In this document: piece by piece, positions 6,244 to 11,265 of the stretch
Position numbering within the stretch: position 1 is the first letter of the stretch
Layout: each line of letters begins with the position of its first letter
Assembly: GCA_030620285.1 (NCBI GenBank)
Contig: JAUXFA010000018.1
Location: 1-11,265, forward strand
Length of the DNA: 11,265 nucleotides
From: Piscirickettsiaceae bacterium
GTDB taxonomy: Bacteria; Pseudomonadota; Gammaproteobacteria; Nitrosococcales; Methylophagaceae
Direction of reading: 5' to 3'
Translations under genes and position numbers: made by a program
The notes under the pieces: model-generated
Database searches by the model: none
The model's input: the letters and a program-made list of their open reading frames with translations, nothing else
Told to the model about the DNA's origin: nothing

Positions 6244-8778
6244 ATGAGTAATACCCAAACATTGATCGTAATCGGCAACGGCATGGTCGGCCAAAACTTT
6301 TTAGTTAGCCTAACAGCAAGTGATATTAAAGATAACTTTAATATCATCACTTTCTGTGAAGAAGCGATACCAGCCTATGACCGAGTTCATTTGAGTGAAT
6401 ATTTTGCTGGCAAATCGGCAGATGAATTATCTCTGGTAGAAGAGGGGTTTTTCGACAATAACAATATCACCATCCATATGGGCGATAAGGCTGTTTCCAT
6501 TAATCGTGATAATAAAACCGTTACCTCTGACAAAGGTTTAGTCATTGCTTATGACAAGCTTGTATTAGCAACCGGATCAAGCGCATTTGTGCCGCCTATT
6601 CCTGGCCATGATCGCGATGGCTGTATCCCCTACCGGACTATTGAAGATCTTGACCAGATGATGACGGCAGCTAAAGATTCAAAAGTAGGTGCGGTTTTCG
6701 GTGGCGGCTTATTAGGACTGGAAGCGGCTAAAGCATTGCAAGACCTAAATTTGGAAACACATGTTGTGCAATTTGCGCCTCGTTTAATGGCGGCACAATT
6801 AGATGATGGCGGCGCCTTGCTGCTTAAACAAAAAATAGAGGACTTAGGCGTATCTGTTTTAACCAGTAAAAATACCACTCAAATTGTTGATGGTGAAACC
6901 TGCAAACATAAAATGATTTTTGCCGATGGTGGCGAGTTAGAAACAGATATGATTTTATACTCTGCCGGCATTCGTCCTCGTGATGAAATTGCCTCTGCCT
7001 GTGGTTTGAAAATTGCCGATCGTGGCGGTGTTGTTATTGATAACCAGTGCTTAACCTCTGATGACGATATTTATGCCATCGGTGAATGTGCCTCATGGAA
7101 TGATCAAATATTTGGTTTGGTTGCACCGGGTTATGCCATGGCTAGAACGGTTGTTGATCAGCTTGCCGGCGGCGATGAGAAATTTACTGGTGCCGATATG
7201 AGCACCAAATTAAAACTCAATGGTGTTGATGTTGCCAGCATTGGTGATCCACATGCAACAGCACCAGGATCATTAGTTTATACCTATCAAAATGGTGTCG
7301 ATGGCGTCTATAAACGCATTGTGGTCAGCCAAGATAATAAACATTTATTAGGTGCTGTCTTAGTCGGTGATGCATCAGGCTACCCAACCTTATTACAATA
7401 TTATTTAAACGGTATTGATTTACCAGAACACCCTGATTCATTGATCTTGCCTTCACGTTCAGATGAGTCTGTTGGCCTCGGTCCAGATGCCTTACCTTCT
7501 GGTGCTCAAATCTGTTCTTGTTACGATGTGTCAAAAGGTGATATTTGTACCTCGATTGAAAATGGTTGTACTACCTTAGGCGCATTAAAAGATGAGACCA
7601 AGGCCGCAACAGGCTGTGGCGGTTGTGCGGCATTATTAAAGTCAGTGCTGGATTGTGAGCTAGAAAAAGCCGGCATGGAAGTCAATACCGATATTTGCGA
7701 GCATTTCCCGTACACCCGTCAGGATCTTTATAACCTGATCATGGTTGAAGAAATCAAATCTTTCAGTGAATTGTTGGACAAGCATGGTTCCGGTAAAGGG
7801 TGTGAAATTTGCAAACAAGCGGTGGGGTCTATCCTGGCGTCTTACTGGAATGAGTATGTTTTGAAAAATGAACATATTGGCCTGCAAGATACTAATGATA
7901 CGTTCCTAGCCAATGTACAAAAAGATGGTACCTATTCGGTTGTGCCAAGAATGACCGGCGGTGAAGTATCACCTGAAGGTCTGATTGCCATTGGTCAAAT
8001 TGCCAAAAAGTATGGCCTCTATACTAAAGTGACGGGCGGCCAACGTGTTGATATGTTTGGTGCGCGCGTCGATCAACTACCACTAATCTGGCAAGAATTA
8101 ATAGATGCTGGTTTTGAAAGTGGCCATGCCTACGGTAAGTCATTGCGTACGGTTAAATCTTGTGTTGGTAGCACATGGTGTCGCTTTGGCGTTGATGATA
8201 GTGTTGGCCTTGCTGTTGAGCTCGAAAATCGTTACAAAGGTTTACGGGCACCTCATAAGATCAAATTTGCCGTATCGGGTTGTACCCGTGAATGTGCCGA
8301 AGCACAAAGCAAAGATATTGGTGTGATCGCCGTTGAAGGTGGTTGGAATCTTTACGTCTGTGGCAATGGTGGCATGAAACCTCGCCACGGTGATTTATTT
8401 GCCACCAATCTTGATAAAGAAACACTGATTAAATATATTGATCGCGTCCTTACTTTCTATGTTCGCACGGCTGATAGATTACAACGTACATCCGTCTGGA
8501 TGGAGAACATGGAAGGCGGCCTCGACTATCTAAAATCTGTCGTAATTGACGATAAATTAGCCATTTGTGATCAGCTAGAAACACAAATGGAACATGTTGT
8601 TAAAACCTATCAATGTGAATGGAAAACAACCATTGAAGATGAAAATAAATTGAAACGCTTCCGTCATTTTGTAAATAGTGACAGTAAAGATGAAAATATC
8701 GTCTTTGTCGAAGAGCGCGGTCAAATCCGTCCTGCAAACATAGAAGAGCGTGAACTTGCACAAGCGGAGAATGCATAA
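6244..8778 (+). CDS. nirB: nitrite reductase (NADH) large subunit NirB, E. coli type
   Basis: NirB is the cytoplasmic siroheme enzyme subunit that reduces nitrite to ammonium with NADH, partnered by NirD. The 844 residues match the family (E. coli 847). The FAD fold GNGMVG is at 11-16 and the NAD fold GGGLLG at 153-158. The central BFD-like [2Fe-2S] motif has C424, C426, C458 and C461, and there is a further CEIC pair at C520/C523. The sulfite/nitrite-reductase C-terminal half has the [4Fe-4S]-siroheme ligands C640 and C646 (SCVGSTWC) and C680 and C684 (CTREC). All key residues are present. AGAGGA lies just before the ATG. It follows a sigma-54 promoter, which favours assimilatory, nitrogen-controlled use over anaerobic detoxification. 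Its TAA overlaps the nirD ATG (TAATG). Confidence 0.98.
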   Translation: MSNTQTLIVIGNGMVGQNFLVSLTASDIKDNFNIITFCEEAIPAYDRVHLSEYFAGKSADELSLVEEGFFDNNNITIHMGDKAVSINRDNKTVTSDKGLVIAYDKLVLATGSSAFVPPIPGHDRDGCIPYRTIEDLDQMMTAAKDSKVGAVFGGGLLGLEAAKALQDLNLETHVVQFAPRLMAAQLDDGGALLLKQKIEDLGVSVLTSKNTTQIVDGETCKHKMIFADGGELETDMILYSAGIRPRDEIASACGLKIADRGGVVIDNQCLTSDDDIYAIGECASWNDQIFGLVAPGYAMARTVVDQLAGGDEKFTGADMSTKLKLNGVDVASIGDPHATAPGSLVYTYQNGVDGVYKRIVVSQDNKHLLGAVLVGDASGYPTLLQYYLNGIDLPEHPDSLILPSRSDESVGLGPDALPSGAQICSCYDVSKGDICTSIENGCTTLGALKDETKAATGCGGCAALLKSVLDCELEKAGMEVNTDICEHFPYTRQDLYNLIMVEEIKSFSELLDKHGSGKGCEICKQAVGSILASYWNEYVLKNEHIGLQDTNDTFLANVQKDGTYSVVPRMTGGEVSPEGLIAIGQIAKKYGLYTKVTGGQRVDMFGARVDQLPLIWQELIDAGFESGHAYGKSLRTVKSCVGSTWCRFGVDDSVGLAVELENRYKGLRAPHKIKFAVSGCTRECAEAQSKDIGVIAVEGGWNLYVCGNGGMKPRHGDLFATNLDKETLIKYIDRVLTFYVRTADRLQRTSVWMENMEGGLDYLKSVVIDDKLAICDQLETQMEHVVKTYQCEWKTTIEDENKLKRFRHFVNSDSKDENIVFVEERGQIRPANIEERELAQAENA

Positions 8779-9152
8779 TGAGTGACAAGAACAACTCCGT
8801 TCGTCCTGAGCTTGTCGAAGGATGGATAGATGTATGTAGTATCAATGATTTGATCCCAAACTCAGGTATCTGTGCATTGGTTGAACAGCAGCAAGTGGCT
8901 ATTTTTTATATGCCCGAAGATAATGCGATATACGCCATTAATAATTACGATCCTTTCAGTAATATCAATGTGCTTTCTCGCGGCCTGATTGGTGATATAA
9001 AGGGAGAACCAATGGTCTCCTCACCTATTTATAAACAGCATTTTAGTCTTAAAACCGGTGTTTGTTTAGATGATGAAAGTGTCAAAGTAAATGCTTACGC
9101 TATTCGTATTGAAGGTGATCGCGTAGAAGTTAATTTAGAGGAAGCAGCATAA
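8778..9152 (+). CDS. nirD: nitrite reductase (NADH) small subunit NirD
   Basis: NirD is the small Rieske-fold partner of NirB, required for NADH-nitrite reductase activity in the cytoplasm. The 124 residues align with E. coli NirD (108) from W16 onward: WIDVCSINDLIPNSGICAL, then the family block YDPFSNINVLSRGLIGD and GVCLDDESVKV. The CxH...CxxH ligands of true Rieske proteins are absent, as in other NirD proteins. About a dozen extra N-terminal residues include VRPELVEG, encoded by a dispersed DNA repeat that has been read in frame. The start ATG at 8778 has GGAGA 7 bases upstream inside nirB and overlaps the nirB stop. The 3' end also overlaps the next start (TAATG), so three genes are tightly coupled. 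Confidence 0.93.
   Translation: MSDKNNSVRPELVEGWIDVCSINDLIPNSGICALVEQQQVAIFYMPEDNAIYAINNYDPFSNINVLSRGLIGDIKGEPMVSSPIYKQHFSLKTGVCLDDESVKVNAYAIRIEGDRVEVNLEEAA
8797..8821 (+). repeat. dispersed RPELVEG-type repeat inside the nirD 5' end
   Basis: The 25 bases contain TTCGTCCTGAGC followed by TTGTCGAAGG, which I recognise as a short repeat common in intergenic DNA of many bacterial genomes. It is often seen translated as RPELVEG. The ends TTCG/CGAA are inverted. Here it is read in frame and contributes part of the nirD N-terminal extension. Only one copy is in the window, so its repetition in this genome is inferred. Confidence 0.65.
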
Positions 9153-10069
9153 TGAAACTTAATTATTACATTGCCGATGTGTTCACCAACCAAATGTTTG
9201 CTGGCGCTCAGGTAGCCGTTTTCCCAAACGCCGATAATTTAAACGATCAACAAATGGCTTTGGTTGCCAATGAAATCAACTTGCCTGAGGCTGTTTTTGT
9301 ATCTAATCCTGATAACAGTGAAACAACACGAAAAATGCGTATTTTTTCACCGTTAGGTGAGATTGATTTTGCTGGTCATCCTATTGTTGCTACCGCATTC
9401 ATTTTAGGCGAGTGTGGTGATATTAAACTTTCCGATGGTGTGACATCATTAACTTTTATTCAAAACATCGGTGAAATTGAAGTTAATGTATCAGTGACCA
9501 ACAATAAGGTTAGTTTTGTTCAATTTACCCGTAAGGTAACCTCTGTTATTGATCGATTTACACCGTCAGATATTGAATTGGGCGAGTTATTATCAATTAA
9601 TCCTTCAGAGATAGATCATAAGAAATATGCAACCCGTTTAGTATCATGTGGTTTTCCATATTTAATCGTTCCTGTTTGGAATTATGAAACGGTTAGAAAT
9701 GCCACGTTTAACTTTGCCGCATGGAGTCAGTCTTCAGCACCACAAACAGCCGCGCAAGAAATACTATTATTTTCACCCAAAACAGCATTTATGGACTCAA
9801 ACTTTAATGCTCGTTTATTAGGCCAAAATATTGGTGTTCATGATGACCCTGCTGTAGGTAGTGCAATTCCCGCTTTTGCATCATATTTATGCTCTTTTGA
9901 CTTTACCCAAGAAGGTACTCATACCTTTGCTGTTGATCGAGGCGATGCCGATAATCGTCGTAGTGTGATTAATGTTGAAATGGACCATAACGCAGGTTCA
10001 GCACTTAATTTAAGGATCGGTGGCGAAGCGGTATTAGTCGCTGAAGCTAAAATGTTTATTCCCAATTAG
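9152..10069 (+). CDS. PhzF-family isomerase/epimerase
   Basis: This protein belongs to the PhzF superfamily, two-domain proteins with a diaminopimelate-epimerase fold. The family includes PhzF of phenazine synthesis, but most members have unknown substrates. The 305 residues are typical in length. Recognisable features are the start YIADVFTNQMFAGAQVAVF, the probable catalytic E46 in LPEAVFV, and RIFSPLGEIDFAGHP with D72, G75 and H76. The second-domain signature DDPAVGSA (231-238) matches the EDPATGSA motif. No phenazine genes are nearby, so phenazine synthesis is unlikely. GAGGAAG lies 7 bases before the ATG, which overlaps the nirD stop, so the gene is translated with nirBD. Its substrate and its reason for being in a nitrite-reductase operon are not known. 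Confidence 0.9.
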   Translation: MKLNYYIADVFTNQMFAGAQVAVFPNADNLNDQQMALVANEINLPEAVFVSNPDNSETTRKMRIFSPLGEIDFAGHPIVATAFILGECGDIKLSDGVTSLTFIQNIGEIEVNVSVTNNKVSFVQFTRKVTSVIDRFTPSDIELGELLSINPSEIDHKKYATRLVSCGFPYLIVPVWNYETVRNATFNFAAWSQSSAPQTAAQEILLFSPKTAFMDSNFNARLLGQNIGVHDDPAVGSAIPAFASYLCSFDFTQEGTHTFAVDRGDADNRRSVINVEMDHNAGSALNLRIGGEAVLVAEAKMFIPN

Positions 10070-10177
10070 CTAGCTCATTTTTCCGTACTCAACGTAGCAA
10101 AAATACGGAATCCAAGAAATAGTATTTTTATAGATTTATTGATTCCCAATAAAAGGCTTTGGGGCTGACGAGATAAA
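10070..10177 (+). promoter_or_regulatory. intergenic leader with overlapping alternative hairpins
   Basis: This 108-bp gap separates the phzF-like gene from the next flavoprotein gene. TTCCGTA (10081-10087) can pair with TACGGAA (10104-10110). AAAAATAC (10099-10106) can instead pair with GTATTTTT (10122-10129), and the two stems share the TAC at 10104-10106, so they are mutually exclusive. A third small stem, CCCAA/TTGGG (10145-10149 / 10159-10163), lies just before the start codon. Neither main stem has a classical terminator T-run, although the second stem ends in five T residues. No sigma-54 or sigma-70 promoter was convincing. A regulatory role is speculative. Confidence 0.35.
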
Positions 10178-11265
10178 ATGAAAGAAAAATTAGTGCTTAT
10201 CGGCAACGGTATGGCAGGCATGAGAACAGTTGATGAACTGTTAAAACTTTCACCTAATAAATTTGATATTACGGTATTTGGCGCTGAGCCACATGGTAAT
10301 TACAACCGAATCATGCTGTCTCCCGTCCTTGCTGGTGATAAAAACCTGAGTGAAATTATTATTAATAATTTGCAATGGTATCAAGACAACAACATCAACT
10401 TACACACTGGAAAAACAGTTACTAAAATCGATCGTGTTAACCGAAAAGTAATCACATCTGATGGTATTAACGCTGATTATGATCGATTGATTCTTGCCAC
10501 AGGCTCTGTTCCTGTATTGCTCGATATCCCAGGTAAAAGCCTGGAAGGTGTTATCAGTTTTCGTGATATTAATGATGTTAATGTCATGATCGAAACAGCT
10601 AAAACTCATAAGAATGCTATTGTGATTGGTGGTGGATTGCTCGGCCTAGAAGCGGCTAATGGCTTGATGATTCAGGGAATGAAGGTCTCCGTAGTACACA
10701 GAAACAATACCTTAATGAGTCAACAGCTTGATCAAGATGCAGCTGATCTGATGCGTGCAGAATTAGAAGCTAAAGGTATGCATTTTTTAATGAATCACCA
10801 TACTGAAGCTTTGCTTGGTGATAAACGAGTTGAAAAAGTACGCTTTAAAGGTGGAGCTGAGCTTGAAGCAGATCTGGTCATTATGGCTATTGGAGTTCGA
10901 CCTAATATTAAACTCGCCGAAGCTTCTGGTCTTCAATGCGACCGAGGTATTCTCGTTGACGACACCTTACAAACGTATACACCTAATATTTATGCTGTCG
11001 GTGAATGTGTGCAGCACCGCAAAAAAACCTTTGGCTTAGTAGCACCACTATTTGAACAAGCCAAAGTCTGCGCTAACCATCTTGTTGGCATGGGCATAGC
11101 CAGTTATATAAACAGCATTACCTCAACCAAGCTTAAGGTGACGGGAATCGATCTATTTTCAGCTGGAGACTATCTTGGTGATGAAGATACCGAGGCAATA
11201 GTCTTTAAGGATTCGACCCATAATATCTACAAAAAATTGGTGATTAAAAATAATAAGATTATTGG
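10178..11265 (+). CDS. NirB/NasC-type NAD(P)H flavoprotein, N-terminal part (runs off window)
   Basis: The frame is open from ATG 10178 to the right edge (362 codons and 2 bases) and encodes a pyridine-nucleotide-disulfide-type oxidoreductase. The FAD motif GNGMAG is at 9-14, the NAD motif GGGLLG at 151-156, and AIGVRPN and YAVGECVQH follow. The block STKLKVTGIDLFSAG is diagnostic of the NirB/NasC N-terminal domain. It is clearly a different subtype from the nirB at 6244 (PHGNYNRIMLSPVLAG here against PAYDRVHLSEYFAG there). It resembles the NirB form found in pseudomonads and betaproteobacteria. As a complete nirBD precedes it, the best guess is the NADH-oxidising electron-transfer subunit of assimilatory nitrate reductase (NasC/NasB type). 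A second full nitrite reductase is also possible. The ribosome-binding site GACGAG is weak to moderate. Confidence 0.88.
   Translation, partial: MKEKLVLIGNGMAGMRTVDELLKLSPNKFDITVFGAEPHGNYNRIMLSPVLAGDKNLSEIIINNLQWYQDNNINLHTGKTVTKIDRVNRKVITSDGINADYDRLILATGSVPVLLDIPGKSLEGVISFRDINDVNVMIETAKTHKNAIVIGGGLLGLEAANGLMIQGMKVSVVHRNNTLMSQQLDQDAADLMRAELEAKGMHFLMNHHTEALLGDKRVEKVRFKGGAELEADLVIMAIGVRPNIKLAEASGLQCDRGILVDDTLQTYTPNIYAVGECVQHRKKTFGLVAPLFEQAKVCANHLVGMGIASYINSITSTKLKVTGIDLFSAGDYLGDEDTEAIVFKDSTHNIYKKLVIKNNKII

Noticed and set aside
9152..10069. Phenazine biosynthesis locus
   Set aside because: Only a PhzF-family protein is present. No phzA-E or phzG-like genes are seen, and the neighbours are nitrite-reductase genes.
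10081..10110. Intrinsic terminator after the phzF-like gene
   Set aside because: The 7-bp stem has a 16-base loop and no T-run on either strand after the stem. It is kept only as a possible alternative structure.
10815..11039. Plus-strand 74-codon frame near the right edge, and a 69-codon minus-strand frame at 10400-10609
   Set aside because: Both lie inside the open NirB/NasC-type frame beginning at 10178, which has strong family motifs throughout.

Overview
This window looks like chromosomal DNA of an AT-rich gammaproteobacterium. The evidence is close matches to gammaproteobacterial housekeeping proteins (MnmG, DgkA, Lgt, GlnK, AmtB, an E. coli-type NirB) and canonical sigma-54 promoters. 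A Methylophaga- or Thiotrichales-like source is possible, but that is only an impression. No CRISPR array, tRNA, rRNA, transposase or phage gene is visible.

Left part (1-3193), housekeeping: the start of rsmG and all of mnmG lie on the minus strand and overlap slightly. This is the conserved gidA-gidB pair of rRNA and tRNA modification genes. dgkA (plus strand) is divergent from mnmG and convergent with lgt (minus strand). The dgkA and lgt stop codons share one CTAG.

Middle part (3194-6040), ammonium module: a 395-bp gap holds two NtrC-like sites, a sigma-54 promoter and a leader of about 190 nt with an 18-bp direct repeat and a hairpin. It leads into a TorF-family outer-membrane porin gene, then glnK (PII) and amtB (ammonium channel). 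A strong intrinsic terminator lies between the porin gene and glnK, so the downstream pair is probably expressed by partial read-through. A second strong terminator closes amtB.

Right part (6041-11265), nitrite and probably nitrate assimilation: a second sigma-54 promoter with NtrC-like half-sites drives nirB and nirD (NADH nitrite reductase). A PhzF-family isomerase gene follows, then a second flavoprotein of a different NirB/NasC subtype that runs off the window. nirB-nirD-phzF are coupled by TAATG stop-start overlaps. nirD carries an in-frame dispersed repeat (RPELVEG motif) near its start. The last gene follows a 108-bp gap containing two overlapping, mutually exclusive hairpins.

Together the middle and right parts form a nitrogen-scavenging region. 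Under nitrogen limitation NtrC and sigma-54 would switch on outer- and inner-membrane ammonium uptake with its PII regulator, and reduction of nitrite to ammonium. No wholly new system is evident. The most unusual points are the porin-glnK-amtB leader and internal terminator, the PhzF gene in the nir operon, and the repeat insertion in nirD.
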